Counted from the stretch's first letter, positions 8,810 through 17,950 are shown. The stretch is DNA of 64,000 nt from Candidatus Bathyarchaeota archaeon (GCA_023488905.1 JAMDCQ010000002.1:62001-126000), one strand, 5' to 3'. The notes: generated by a model not told the origin, from the sequence alone. Numbers and translations are program-made.

Positions 8810-9310
8810 TTAAACGATGTATCTGCCTGTTTTCTCGAAGTCATGGACAATCTCCATTACTCGCTTGGGCGTATAAGCTGAACCCAGCGGAAGATCTTTC
8901 AACAGGACCCACGGGCTTTTCCGTGCAAGAACTGTGGCGATGTGTTGTTCGCCGAAGCTTTTTTTGGCAACGTCCACAACTTCGCGCCTAACGCCTACTT
9001 CTGATAAGTCGCCCAAAGCATGTAAATATTCATGCAAAAGCAGGTTATACACTAAAGCGTTCACTGTGGGTTTATCGGCTACTGAGGCTTCAACCACATC
9101 GACAAGGGCTCGGTTGAGCACGATGTTGTTGGTTCCCACAGGGTAGTAAGCGCCCAGTTGCAACGGTAAGTCATCGAGGAAAAGCATCATACAGTTTCGG
9201 CGTTTGCCTAATGCGGACTGCGCCGTTTCCTGCACGATAGTCCAGACTTCTGCGTAGTTTTTAGCTTGGTCTAGACTGGTGCTGAAGCGTTCAGTGTCAG
9301 GCGCGCTCAA
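8810..9310 (-). CDS. Small HExxH zincin-like protein
   Basis: A 166-residue protein with the metallopeptidase motif LLLHEYLHALGDLSEVG in the middle, where the two histidines and glutamate would bind zinc and activate water. No signal peptide or membrane segment is visible, so it is probably cytoplasmic. I do not recognise a named family. A glutamate 8 residues after the motif (DLSEVG) could be the third zinc ligand, but that is inference. TTG start at 9310 with GAGGGA upstream. It diverges from the CBS-domain gene. Confidence 0.6.
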   Translation of the reverse strand: MSAPDTERFSTSLDQAKNYAEVWTIVQETAQSALGKRRNCMMLFLDDLPLQLGAYYPVGTNNIVLNRALVDVVEASVADKPTVNALVYNLLLHEYLHALGDLSEVGVRREVVDVAKKSFGEQHIATVLARKSPWVLLKDLPLGSAYTPKRVMEIVHDFEKTGRYIV

Positions 9311-9439
9311 AACAGGTTCCCTCTAATGCAATTTTAATCGTTTTTTCGTACCTTTAAAGATTTCAGTAATGATTGAGAAAAAGAAACGTAAAATACATAA
9401 ACAACAACATCGTTGAGATAGCGTTAAGGTGAAAAATGA

Positions 9440-9859
9440 ATGGCAACCAATGTCACAGTAAAAGACATCATGACAAAAGACGTTAAAACAGTAGAAAACA
9501 ACACCGTTATGAAAGAAGTCGTTGCAATAATGAACAAATACGACAAAGATGCAATCCTCGTTATCCAAAGTGGTAAACCAACAGGCATCATCACAGTAAA
9601 AGATGTTCTAATCCGTGCAGTCGAGGCCGAAGTACCAATGAAAACCGTCATCGCAAGAATGGTCTACACAAACCCACTTGTCGTAATCGACCAAAACGCA
9701 ACCGTCAAAGAAGCAGCTGAACTCATGAAGCACTGGCAAATAAAGCACTTACCAGTCGTTGACAAAAACGGCGCATTAGTCGGTATGGTTGACGATAGAC
9801 AAATCGTCTACGCAGACCCCAAACTGATGCCCATAATGGACTACTGCCGTCGAAAGTAA
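9440..9859 (+). CDS. Two-CBS-domain protein
   Basis: A 139-residue protein made only of a CBS pair (Bateman module): the first repeat begins VKDIMTKDVKTVENN and ends GIITVKDVLIRAV; the second has MVYTNPLVVIDQNATVKEAAELM and ends LVGMVDDRQIVY. Such modules bind adenine nucleotides or SAM and usually regulate a partner enzyme or channel; which ligand cannot be read here. ATG start at 9440 with AAGGTG upstream. It is monocistronic, between a HExxH gene and a short hypothetical gene. Confidence 0.88.
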   Translation: MATNVTVKDIMTKDVKTVENNTVMKEVVAIMNKYDKDAILVIQSGKPTGIITVKDVLIRAVEAEVPMKTVIARMVYTNPLVVIDQNATVKEAAELMKHWQIKHLPVVDKNGALVGMVDDRQIVYADPKLMPIMDYCRRK

Positions 9860-9945
9860 TTTCGCGGCCAACACTTTATTTTTTAACTTTCATTCAGAAA
9901 CTAATTTTTAATAACTGAAAAATATAAAAAATATAGTTTGAGCAG

Positions 9946-10245
9946 TTACTGCTTCTGCTCTTTTGCCCATGCTTCCTTGGCAGCTTTTGCTAGGGCGTCA
10001 ATGCTTGGCTGGGTATTCAAATCGTATAAAAGACCTTTAACAAGCTCGTTGTTTACAATTAGCGCGATTTCGCCGGGTCTTAGCGGTTCTGGTCTTGTTG
10101 ATTGATATACACGTAATGCTCTAAGAACGAATTTTACAATTACATTGTTAAGTTCGTCTTGTAATTGGGTAAGTTCATCTTTGGCTTCAACCATCTTTTT
10201 GCTATAGGCAATTGAATCTCTTTTGCCAGTGGGTTCCATACTCAT
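9946..10245 (-). CDS. Conserved-looking small alpha-helical protein
   Basis: A 99-residue, mostly helical, charged protein that I do not recognise. It has a predicted coiled-coil-like stretch (SKKMVEAKDELTQLQDELNN) followed by a more hydrophobic part with IALIVNNELVKGLLYDL. No cysteines, signal peptide or membrane segment. ATG at 10245 with AAGGA upstream supports translation. It lies downstream of pyrG on the same strand, 75 bp away, and could be co-transcribed. Confidence 0.6.
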   Translation of the reverse strand: MSMEPTGKRDSIAYSKKMVEAKDELTQLQDELNNVIVKFVLRALRVYQSTRPEPLRPGEIALIVNNELVKGLLYDLNTQPSIDALAKAAKEAWAKEQKQ

Positions 10246-10320
10246 TTTATATCAATCCTTAGGGAGTCATGTAAATTGAGCATTATAACGTTTACTAAAA
10301 ACGGTAAAAAGAAAGAAGAG

Positions 10321-11937
10321 TTAGACTTTAGGTAACCCAAGCTTTTTGTTAACGCAGGCTTGGATAAAACCAAAGTATTCTGGGCTTGGTCTGCCGGGGC
10401 GACTTTTGAATTCGCCGTGAAACTGCGAGGCAAAATAGAAGTATTTGTCGGGCAACTCGAGGGTTTCCATTCTTCGGCCGTCGCTGCTTTTTCCGGTGAA
10501 GCATAAGCCTTTGTTTTTGAGGGCGTCGATGTAGTCGAGGTTTACTTCGAAGCGGTGGCGGTGGCGTTCACAGATGTCTTCTCCAAATAGCTTGTGAGCC
10601 AAGCTGCCTTTTTGCAGGACCACTTTGTGAACTCCAAGTCGCATGGTTGCACCTTTGGTTTCTATCCCGCGTTGTTCAGGCATGAGGTCGATGACTGGGT
10701 ATGGTGTGTCAGGGTTGATTTCTGTGCTGTTTGCGTCGGTTAAGCCGCATACGTTTCGGGCGAATTCTATAACTGCAAGCTGGAATCCGTAACAGATGCC
10801 CAGGAATGGGATGTCGTTTTCTCTTGCGTATTTGGCTGCTGCAATCTTGCCTTCTGTGCCTCTTGGACCGAATCCGTATGGGACAAAAACGCCGTCGAAG
10901 TTGGCGAGGTCTTTTAGGCATTCGGGTTCACGCTCGAATTTTTCGGCTTCGAGGTAGGCGATGCATACTTTGGTTTTGCATGCTGCGCCGCCATGTCTTA
11001 GCGCTTCGGTCATGCTTACGTAACTGTCAGAGAGCCCCGCGTATTTGCCTACTAATGCTATTCGGACTTCATGTTCGGGGTGAATCATGCCGTCGACAAA
11101 GGTTTGCCAAGCAACGAAGTCTTTTACGTCGCATTTAAGGCTCAAGCGTTGACAGATGAAGTCGCCCATGCCTTGTTTATCCAAAATTAATGGAACTTGG
11201 TAAACTGTTTCTGCGTTGTATGAGCAGAACACGGAACTCTCAGGTATAGTGCCGAACAGGGCGATTTTGCGTAATGCTTCAGCGTCTATCATTTGTGGGC
11301 TGCGGGCTACGATGGTGTCTGGCTGGATACCGATACGGCGCAGCTCGTTGACGCTGTGCTGGAGGGGTTTGGTTTTCATTTCGCCGGTAACATCCAAAAC
11401 CGGCACAAGCGCAACATGAACGTAGAGCGTGTTTTCGTATCCTTCTTCGACACGCATTTGGCGTATAGCTTCAAGGAAGGGTAAGCCTTCAATGTCGCCT
11501 ACTGTGCCGCCTACTTCAGTTAAAACTATATCAGCGTTTACCGCTTTGCCAGCGTTTTTAATTCGGTTTTTGATTTCGTTAGTCACATGGGGAACGATTT
11601 GGACGCATCTTCCTAAGAAGTCGCCGTGGCGTTCTTTTTCGATGACACTGCGGTAGATGGTGCCTGTCGTAAGGTTGTTTTCCTGCTTGAGACTCAAGTC
11701 CAAGAATCGTTCGTACCAGCCTAAGTCTAGGTCGGTTTCGCCGCCGTCGTCGGTGACGAAGACTTCGCCGTGCATGTAGGGGTTCATCGTACCCGCGTCG
11801 ATGTTTACGTACGGGTCGATTTTTACAACCGTGGGTTTTAGTCCACGTGCCTGCAACATTTTTCCGATAGAGGAAGTTAAAATGCCCTTGCCAACAGAGC
11901 TCAATACGCCGCCGGTTACGAAAATGTACTTAACCAT
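10321..11937 (-). CDS. pyrG: CTP synthase
   Basis: Makes CTP from UTP, ATP and glutamine, the last step of pyrimidine nucleotide synthesis. The 538-residue length is normal. The N-terminal amidoligase domain opens with YIFVTGGVLSSVGKGI and contains DPYVNIDAGTMNPYMHGEVF. The C-terminal class-I glutamine amidotransferase domain has FLGICYGFQLAVIEFAR with the nucleophilic cysteine and FYFASQFHGEFKSRPGRPSP with the histidine-glutamate pair. The ATG at 11937 matches the family N-terminus exactly. Confidence 0.97.
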   Translation of the reverse strand: MVKYIFVTGGVLSSVGKGILTSSIGKMLQARGLKPTVVKIDPYVNIDAGTMNPYMHGEVFVTDDGGETDLDLGWYERFLDLSLKQENNLTTGTIYRSVIEKERHGDFLGRCVQIVPHVTNEIKNRIKNAGKAVNADIVLTEVGGTVGDIEGLPFLEAIRQMRVEEGYENTLYVHVALVPVLDVTGEMKTKPLQHSVNELRRIGIQPDTIVARSPQMIDAEALRKIALFGTIPESSVFCSYNAETVYQVPLILDKQGMGDFICQRLSLKCDVKDFVAWQTFVDGMIHPEHEVRIALVGKYAGLSDSYVSMTEALRHGGAACKTKVCIAYLEAEKFEREPECLKDLANFDGVFVPYGFGPRGTEGKIAAAKYARENDIPFLGICYGFQLAVIEFARNVCGLTDANSTEINPDTPYPVIDLMPEQRGIETKGATMRLGVHKVVLQKGSLAHKLFGEDICERHRHRFEVNLDYIDALKNKGLCFTGKSSDGRRMETLELPDKYFYFASQFHGEFKSRPGRPSPEYFGFIQACVNKKLGLPKV

Positions 11938-12049
11938 TTGTTTCCCCGCAATATCCTACAACTTTCATGCAAAGTTAATATAACTCTTTTGTGTGCAGAG
12001 CTAAAAAATTGTGCAACATACCATCGATATTACAGAAAAGTTGTTTAGG

Positions 12050-12400
12050 TTACGATGGCGGCGGTTGCCTGTATCTGCGGTTGCGCCTCAAACCAAGTAG
12101 GAGAACCCACAAGCCGATTAAGATAAGCATGATGGGCCAAAAATACGCCCAAAACGCTGTGAAGCCTGTGAGGGCTGCCACGCCGATGATTACGATGAAT
12201 AAGCCTGCGATAAGTAGACCGATGCCGCTACCGCCGTGACTTCGACGATAGCCCTCGACGTTTCTTTGATGTTCATAGGTGTAGGGTCTGGCTGTCTGCT
12301 CCGCGGCAATCAGTGGTGCTCCGCAGTTTGAGCAGTTATTGTTGGCGTCTGGGTTGAGCGTGCCGCATCTTGTGCAATAAACCAAAACTGATTTCTCCAT
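12050..12400 (-). CDS. Zinc-ribbon membrane protein
   Basis: A 116-residue protein with an N-terminal double-CXXC zinc ribbon (YCTRCGTLNPDANNNCSNCG), a polar linker, and two closely spaced membrane segments (about residues 62-82 and 85-105) ending in a basic, proline-rich tail. This layout is common in archaeal genomes, where the ribbon faces the cytoplasm; no function is known. ATG start at 12400. Confidence 0.75.
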   Translation of the reverse strand: MEKSVLVYCTRCGTLNPDANNNCSNCGAPLIAAEQTARPYTYEHQRNVEGYRRSHGGSGIGLLIAGLFIVIIGVAALTGFTAFWAYFWPIMLILIGLWVLLLGLRRNRRYRQPPPS

Positions 12401-12530
12401 TTAACATTTTAGAAGATGTGGACTCATAAGATTTGTGGTTACATGAATAGGGCTGCTTGAATAGAACACACATTTATTTGCATAAGAACTATTAATTACA
12501 CTTGCACTAGCATTAATGGAGACTCTATAC

Positions 12531-12764
12531 ATGCCACAAGCCTATGTACTAATCAACGTTGAATCAGGCGCTGAAGAAGAAGTAGTTACGTTGCTCAAAA
12601 AAATTGATGGTGTTGTAGAAGCCTACTACTCGTATGGCGTTTACGACATAATCAGCAAGATTAAAGCTGACTCTATGGAGAACCTCAAGAACATGGTTAC
12701 TCGAAAAATCCGAACCCTCAACCGAGTTAGGTCCACTTTAACATTAATCATGATGGAAGAATAA
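12531..12764 (+). CDS. Stand-alone Lrp/AsnC RAM-domain protein (1)
   Basis: A 77-residue protein consisting only of the ligand-sensing RAM domain of Lrp/AsnC regulators, without the DNA-binding helix-turn-helix. It begins MPQAYVLINVESGAEEEV, continues with DGVVEAYYSYGVYDII and ends RVRSTLTLIMMEE. Such proteins assemble as rings, bind amino acids, and may modulate full-length Lrp proteins; the ligand is unknown. I start at the ATG at 12531, preceded by GGAGA, rather than at the ATG at 12516. Paralogues lie at 14718 and 15466. Confidence 0.88.
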   Translation: MPQAYVLINVESGAEEEVVTLLKKIDGVVEAYYSYGVYDIISKIKADSMENLKNMVTRKIRTLNRVRSTLTLIMMEE

Positions 12765-12825
12765 GAAAGAGTTTCCACTTTCTATTGACATCAATTTTAT
12801 TAGAATAAACGTCTAAAATCAAATC

Positions 12826-13503
12826 ATGAACAAATTCGCTGCAATCTTATTGCTGTTTATTTTCTTTTTTAGTTTAACCACTACGTTAAGTTATGCACAA
12901 CTATCAGTGGGCGTGAAAAGCGGAGACTGGATAGAATACTCCGTTTCCTCAACGGGGTCTCCGATGCAGGGACATGACGTGACGTGGGCACGCATGGAAA
13001 TTCTCGATGTGGAAGGCTCAAACATTTCCGTAATCATCACCTCACGCTACAGCGACAGCTCAACCGCTACAACAAACTACATCTTGGACCTTCAGAGGGG
13101 GCACTTAATAGACGACTTCATCATCCCCGCCAACTTGAACGTCGAAGACACGTTTAAAGACGAAAACCTCGGCAACGTAATGATCACCCAAGTAGAGCAG
13201 CGAACCTACGCAGGCGCCCAACGCACAGTGGCATCTGCCTCGGTGGGTAACAACACTTACGTTTGGGACCAAGCAACAGGCGTCAGCGTTGAGGGCGACT
13301 CCAAAGGCCCAGATTGGACAATACACACAGTCGTTTCAGACACCAACATGTGGCAACCATCTGCAAAGATGGATTGGACTTCGATTGGGCTGATCATAGT
13401 TATTGTTTTGATAATTGTTCTGGTCGTAGTGGCGGTTGCTGTGGACCTTTCAAAAAAAGGGCTGGCCAAAAAGGAAGGACCGTTTCTTAGTTCTTTGGTA
13501 TAG
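12826..13503 (+). CDS. Secreted, membrane-anchored protein of unknown function
   Basis: A 225-residue surface protein. A signal peptide covers about residues 1-24 (hydrophobic core, then LSYAQ). An extracellular beta-rich part follows (VKSGDWIEYSVSSTG is a type seen in archaeal surface proteins). A C-terminal membrane helix spans about 186-207 and ends in a lysine-rich cytoplasmic tail. I do not recognise a catalytic family. An AT-rich box lies about 30 bp upstream of the ATG, which is compatible with a leaderless transcript. Confidence 0.65.
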   Translation: MNKFAAILLLFIFFFSLTTTLSYAQLSVGVKSGDWIEYSVSSTGSPMQGHDVTWARMEILDVEGSNISVIITSRYSDSSTATTNYILDLQRGHLIDDFIIPANLNVEDTFKDENLGNVMITQVEQRTYAGAQRTVASASVGNNTYVWDQATGVSVEGDSKGPDWTIHTVVSDTNMWQPSAKMDWTSIGLIIVIVLIIVLVVVAVAVDLSKKGLAKKEGPFLSSLV

Positions 13504-13549
13504 GCTTAAAAGGTAAGGCACTAAACGTTAAGCAAGGCTTGAGCGTCGC

Positions 13550-14599
13550 ATGGAACCCTCGAAAAAACCCTTCCGACCCAACTTGATATTGATTGTTTTA
13601 ATCGCAGGGTTAATTGCCTTTATAGTCTACCTGATTTTTTTTGTTGACATGGCCCAAGTCGCAAAAACACTCTCCGAAACAAACCTTGCAATCTACGCCG
13701 CAGCCTTCCTAACCTATATTATGTTCACCTTATGTTCGGCACTTGTCTGGCACAGTCTCCTTGCCAGCCTGTCGGTAAAAATTACCCGACGCAAAGCATT
13801 TCTCCTCACCTGGGTCGGCTTATTCTTCGATGCCACCGTACCACAGCTTGGCTGGTCAGCAGAGGTTTCCAAAACCTACATGCTCTCAAAGGATTCGAAC
13901 GTGGACTCTGGACGTGTTGGAGCCTCTGTGGTTGGACAAAAAATCTTCACCATGACCACGACAATTATGGCGTTGAGTTTAGGGTTAGGTTTGCTTCTTT
14001 TCAGGTACTCTTTCCCCTTAGCGGAGGCGTTGCTGATTGGTCTGGTTTTGGGGCTCTCGATCTTAACGTTAGCAGTTGTCTACTATGTCAGTTTCAAGCC
14101 CTCAGCAACTAAGACGCTTCTGAATTGGGCGATTAAGGTAGCGTTGTTTTTCCGTAAAAGCTGGAATCCACAGAACTTTAAAACCAAAGCAGAAGAAATG
14201 TTGGGGAGTTTCCATGTAGGCATTGAGCAGCTAAAAGCAAAACCCAAAGCGTTGGTTCAGCCGATTGTTTTTGCGGTATTGGGGTTTGTTTTTGAAGTTT
14301 CAGTTATGTTCATAGCTTTTGCCGCTTTGGGGCAACCAGTACCTGTTGAGGTTGTACTGATTGTTTTTACTTTAACGGGAACCCTGCAAACAATCGGTGT
14401 CGCATTAGTCGGTCTGCCCGAGTTAATTATGTCTGTAACGTTATGGCAACTTGGAATTGACTCATCCATCGCTGTTTCTGTAGCGCTGTTGACGAGGCTT
14501 GTGAACCTTTGGTTTAGGCTTGTTGTTTCGTATGGGGCACTGCAGTGGACAGGCATAAAAATCATCAAGCAGAATCAAACAATCAATAAACAAGCCTAA
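13550..14599 (+). CDS. Flippase-like integral membrane protein (UPF0104/AglD-type)
   Basis: A 349-residue polytopic membrane protein with about eight helices, of the lysylphosphatidylglycerol-synthetase TM region / AglD C-terminal family. Supporting segments are FFDATVPQLGWSAEVSKTYML near residue 105, with the conserved acidic residue before the long loop, and the C-terminal VALVGLPELIMSVTLW and LLTRLVNLWFRLVVSYGAL. Relatives are implicated in lipid-linked sugar or lipid handling during surface glycan synthesis; no catalytic domain is attached here, so the substrate is unknown. It lies 46 bp after a secreted-protein gene and may be co-expressed with it. Confidence 0.85.
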   Translation: MEPSKKPFRPNLILIVLIAGLIAFIVYLIFFVDMAQVAKTLSETNLAIYAAAFLTYIMFTLCSALVWHSLLASLSVKITRRKAFLLTWVGLFFDATVPQLGWSAEVSKTYMLSKDSNVDSGRVGASVVGQKIFTMTTTIMALSLGLGLLLFRYSFPLAEALLIGLVLGLSILTLAVVYYVSFKPSATKTLLNWAIKVALFFRKSWNPQNFKTKAEEMLGSFHVGIEQLKAKPKALVQPIVFAVLGFVFEVSVMFIAFAALGQPVPVEVVLIVFTLTGTLQTIGVALVGLPELIMSVTLWQLGIDSSIAVSVALLTRLVNLWFRLVVSYGALQWTGIKIIKQNQTINKQA

Positions 14600-14717
14600 A
14601 TTTTGAAATATTAATGCTTGAACAGTTGTCTTAACGGTTGCACCTTAAGGGTGTGCTGGCTGTTTATAGGAAAGATTTTAATGTAAACCCAACCTAACTA
14701 TTTACTTGAGGATAGAT

Positions 14718-14963
14718 ATGCCTACAGCGTTTGTGTTGATAAATACCGAGATAGGCTCCGAGTCAGACGTTTTAAAAGAACTCAAAAAGGTTGAAGGCGT
14801 AGAGGAAAACGAAACATCAGCCGTTTATGGAGTCTACGACATAGTAGCAAGAGTAAGTGCCGACACAATGGATAAACTCAAAGAAATCGTCACCTGGCGC
14901 ATCAGAAAGCTAGACAAAGTCCGCTCGACACTCACAATGATTGTCGTAGAAGACAAACAATAA
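14718..14963 (+). CDS. Stand-alone Lrp/AsnC RAM-domain protein (2)
   Basis: An 81-residue RAM-only protein, MPTAFVLINTEIGSESDV to KVRSTLTMIVVE, close in sequence to the protein at 12531 (both share the YGVYDI core and the VRSTLT strand). There is no DNA-binding domain. I choose the ATG at 14718 because GAGGAT precedes it and the MPxA(Y/F)VLIN start is shared with the first paralogue; a TTG at 14706 is the alternative. Confidence 0.88.
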   Translation: MPTAFVLINTEIGSESDVLKELKKVEGVEENETSAVYGVYDIVARVSADTMDKLKEIVTWRIRKLDKVRSTLTMIVVEDKQ

Positions 14964-15057
14964 ATCACCCCTTCTTTTATCAACATAAAATTGTTGTAAT
15001 TTTTGTTTCATACACAACGTTAAACCCTCAATCAAACAAAGCATAAGCAGATTGAGC

Positions 15058-15174
15058 ATGAAGGCAGAATTAAAAACCCAGTACAAATGCCCATGGTGCG
15101 GGCTTGAGCTGGACAGCGGCAAAGAACTCGATGCCCACGCAAAAAACCACTACGTAACCTTAATCGAAGCATAA
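15058..15174 (+). CDS. 38-residue C2H2-type zinc-finger protein
   Basis: A very short frame with a clean zinc-finger pattern: KCPWCGLELDSGKELDAH then AKNHY, i.e. C-X2-C-X12-H-X4-H. Single-finger proteins of this size are found in archaea and may bind DNA or RNA. No strong ribosome-binding site is visible before the ATG, so translation is likely but not proved; a 9-bp stem-loop with a T-tract follows 24 bp after the stop. Confidence 0.55.
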   Translation: MKAELKTQYKCPWCGLELDSGKELDAHAKNHYVTLIEA

Positions 15175-15198
15175 CAAGAACACAGGCAAGTTAGCGGT

Positions 15199-15238
15199 TG
15201 TGACTGTAAGGGCACAGTCACATAATCTTAAATTTTTT
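15199..15238 (+). terminator. Stem-loop followed by T-tract
   Basis: TGTGACTGT and ACAGTCACA form a perfect 9-bp stem with a 6-nt loop (15199-15222). It is followed by TAATCTTAAATTTTTTT. It lies just downstream of the small zinc-finger gene and would end that transcript. Confidence 0.55.
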
Positions 15239-15465
15239 TCCACCCACTATCAGCCGTGCGTCCACTGGTGAAAAGCGTGACAAAAAAATTACGCCTCAAA
15301 AAAATGCAAGCGCAACAAAACAAGGCGGCATCGGCCAGCAGAGGCGCCAAAGTTTTTATCGGTTGGATAAAGAGGTTTGTATTCATATGAGCCTTTTTTG
15401 TGTTCCCCTATCACAAGAGCACACAAACCTCTAATCCAACCACCCCCGCTAAGGAGAAAAAAGTA

Positions 15466-15753
15466 ATGATTGAAGCTTATGTCCTTTTAAATACTGAAAT
15501 TGGACGGGAAAAACAAGTTCTAAACGCCCTAAAAAGAGTTGATGGCGTCAAAGAAGCCCAATGCCTCTGGGGTGTGTATGACATCCTCGTTAACGTGAAA
15601 GCCGATGACTTGGAAACACTCAAAAACATCATAAATAACAGCATAGATAAAATCGGCAAAATCAACTCAAAATTAACAATGATTATCTCCCAGAGCCCGC
15701 CCATAGCCAAGGAACAATACTTAATGTTTGAGCCAATCCAACTAACCCATTAA
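15466..15753 (+). CDS. Stand-alone Lrp/AsnC RAM-domain protein (3)
   Basis: A 95-residue RAM-only protein beginning MIEAYVLLNTEIGREKQV, with CLWGVYDILVNVKADDLETL and KLTMIISQ. It is more divergent than the two paralogues upstream and carries an extra 15-residue C-terminal tail. I start it at the ATG at 15466, preceded by AAGGAG 8 bp upstream; a longer frame from 15400 adds residues unlike the family. It lies 61 bp before tiaS on the same strand. Confidence 0.87.
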   Translation: MIEAYVLLNTEIGREKQVLNALKRVDGVKEAQCLWGVYDILVNVKADDLETLKNIINNSIDKIGKINSKLTMIISQSPPIAKEQYLMFEPIQLTH

Positions 15754-15814
15754 ACGGAACCTAAACAATTTTTACTTCCAGTGCGCTTTCACTGTTCTAG
15801 TTGGAGACGCCTCC

Positions 15815-17161
15815 TTGACTACACCCCAGACTCTGCACATTGGTTTAGATGACACTGACTCAAAGAAGGGAGGCTGCACCACCTACCTCACCGCAGTGCT
15901 GGTAGAGGAACTCAAAAAATTCAAAGTAGAATTCATCGACTACCCGGGGCTTATTAGGCTGAACCCTAATGTGCCTTGGAAAACCCGCGGGAACGGAGCC
16001 CTAAACCTCAGATTCACATACAGCTCGAAATATGAGGAAAAAATTAAACAAACCGCAATAGCGCTCTGGGAGAAACATTCAGCCGTAAACGAGAAAGGCA
16101 CAGATCCAGGCATCGTACTCTACAAGGGGGCCGAAATTCCCGCCGAATTAACGGACTTCTCCAAAAAAGCTCAAACCACAATCGTAACCCTCAAAGAAGC
16201 AATGGCGCTAATAAGAAAAGTGGGCGCGGAAGCATTAGGGTACAACACTTGCCGCGGCATCATCGGCGCATTAGCCGCCATCGGAGAAACACTCCAAAGC
16301 GACTACACTTACGAATTAATAGCGTACCGGACGCCCGAAAACCTTGGCACCAAAAGGCGCGTTGACGAAGAATCGATTTTTGAGATGGATAAACAAACCC
16401 AGCCCTTCACATTTAACAATGTTGACTGGGAAAAGAAAAGAGTAATTATCACGCCACGCGGACCGGACCCGATTTTTTTTGGCATAAGAGGCGAAACGCC
16501 CCAAATCGTCAAACAAGCGTTTCAGTTGGTTAAGACGTTGGAGCCTGTGGAACGCTGGGTTATCTTCCGAAGCAACCAAGGCACAGACGCCCACCTAAAA
16601 CCTGTAGAGAAACTAAACCAGCTTGAACCATATTGTTCGGTTATCGCTAAAGGGACAGTTTTTCAGAATCCGCGAATTGTTCCTGTTCGGCACGTCATTT
16701 TCCCAATCAAAGATGAAACAGCACAGGTCGATTGCGCGGCGTATGAACCAACAGGGGATCTGCGTAAAATCGCTCGAGAACTTTTGGTGGATGACGAAAT
16801 AGAAGCGTATGGCGCAGTGCATAAGGCAACATTGTCCAAGCCGGTTACGGTTAATCTCGAAAAAATCAGGATTCTGGAATTAGCCCAACAATCTAAAACC
16901 CAAAACCCCCTCTGCCCCAACTGCCAGAAGCGCCTAAAGTCAATGGGCAGGAATCAAGGATTCCGATGCGAAAAGTGCGGCGGAAAATATCCGGACCTGA
17001 AAAAAGCGGAGACACCTTTGCCGCGGATGCTTAAGCGGGGTTTGTATGTGACTTCCACGAGGTCTCAGAGGCATCTGACGAAACCGCTTAGGCGTTACGG
17101 ACAGGAGAAATCTGGGTTCACAGCTGAAGGGTTAAATGATTGTTGGCATTTTGAGAGTTAA
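15815..17161 (+). CDS. tiaS: tRNA(Ile2) 2-agmatinylcytidine synthetase TiaS
   Basis: Archaea-specific enzyme that attaches agmatine to C34 of tRNA-Ile(CAU) using ATP, letting it read AUA. The 448-residue protein has the N-terminal HIGLDDTDSKKGGCTTYL motif and RLNPNVPWKTRGNGA, followed by the kinase-like TCKD region (YNTCRGIIGALAAIG), an OB-fold part (VFQNPRIVPVRHVIFPIKDE), and a C-terminal zinc ribbon (CPNCQKRLKSMGRN, then CEKCGGKY). TTG start at 15815 with GGAGACG upstream. The gene ends 4 bp into a convergent small membrane-protein gene. Confidence 0.95.
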   Translation: MTTPQTLHIGLDDTDSKKGGCTTYLTAVLVEELKKFKVEFIDYPGLIRLNPNVPWKTRGNGALNLRFTYSSKYEEKIKQTAIALWEKHSAVNEKGTDPGIVLYKGAEIPAELTDFSKKAQTTIVTLKEAMALIRKVGAEALGYNTCRGIIGALAAIGETLQSDYTYELIAYRTPENLGTKRRVDEESIFEMDKQTQPFTFNNVDWEKKRVIITPRGPDPIFFGIRGETPQIVKQAFQLVKTLEPVERWVIFRSNQGTDAHLKPVEKLNQLEPYCSVIAKGTVFQNPRIVPVRHVIFPIKDETAQVDCAAYEPTGDLRKIARELLVDDEIEAYGAVHKATLSKPVTVNLEKIRILELAQQSKTQNPLCPNCQKRLKSMGRNQGFRCEKCGGKYPDLKKAETPLPRMLKRGLYVTSTRSQRHLTKPLRRYGQEKSGFTAEGLNDCWHFES

Positions 17162-17346
17162 TTTTCTGGTGTTTTTCGGTTGTTGTCTATTTCGCATTTT
17201 AATTCGTGGTTTAGAAGGGCTAATCCCGCTATTGAAACTATTATTCCTATGACGAGCATTTCCATCAGATATGTGTAGCCTATGTATTGGTCTAGTAGTG
17301 TCCAGAGACTTCTGAAGATGAGGACTGAGGCGATTAGGACTATCAT
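17158..17346 (-). CDS. Small two-helix membrane protein
   Basis: A 62-residue frame with two hydrophobic segments (about residues 2-14 and 28-46) and a polar C-terminus. No family is recognised. It overlaps the tiaS end by 4 bp in convergent orientation. No clear ribosome-binding site was seen, so I am only moderately sure that it is expressed. Confidence 0.4.
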   Translation of the reverse strand: MIVLIASVLIFRSLWTLLDQYIGYTYLMEMLVIGIIVSIAGLALLNHELKCEIDNNRKTPEN

Positions 17347-17527
17347 TTCGCTATGATTATTTTTGCTAACCGCGTGAATCGCATGGTTTAAAGATAGGCT
17401 TGTTAGCTTAAAAGTGTGCCTTGCCAGCTGACTTAGGTCTGATTGTGCACATATATCGACTTTGGGAATATATCAAACCACGAAACATCATTTATATTAA
17501 GTTTCACGATACGTTATGTGTTGAAGA

Positions 17528-17950
17528 GTGCAACAAATGAACAGTACAACACAACTACAAATAAACCGAAACACGACAGCCACAAGTAATCTTGAAACTA
17601 TACTAATCGACCTCAACCTCAAAACCCGCTCAACAAAGACAACCTTTGACCGCCTGTTCATAGACGCAATCGAATCCGCCTTTTCTAAACTTGGAAACGC
17701 TAACAAACAAACACTCTATATCCATTTGGAAAACCGCTTCGGACTCAACAAAGACACAATACCCCAAAACATCGAGTTCTTCACAAGCGCACTGGAATAT
17801 CTCTTCAGGGATAGCGCTTTGCTTTTGGAGATTCAGATCATGGAGGCGCTCCGCCGCAAAGTTCCCCAATTCAGATATTCACCGAAAGACGGAGTCCTCT
17901 CATTCAACAGTTACGTCGAGAACATCCGCAGTAACTGTAACCATCCATAA
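17528..17950 (+). CDS. Hypothetical protein with NitrOD5-like domain
   Basis: A 140-residue protein with a polar, Thr/Asn-rich N-terminus and a compact helical C-terminal region: FDRLFIDAIESAFSKLG, KQTLYIHLENRFGLNKDTIP, FFTSALEYLFRDSALLLEI. This resembles, from memory, the NitrOD5 output domain described in Nitrososphaera proteins, often attached to response regulators. The assignment is tentative. The GTG at 17528 or the ATG at 17537 could be the start. It lies just upstream of alaS with its own AT-rich promoter region (TATATTAAG near 17490). Confidence 0.55.
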   Translation: MQQMNSTTQLQINRNTTATSNLETILIDLNLKTRSTKTTFDRLFIDAIESAFSKLGNANKQTLYIHLENRFGLNKDTIPQNIEFFTSALEYLFRDSALLLEIQIMEALRRKVPQFRYSPKDGVLSFNSYVENIRSNCNHP

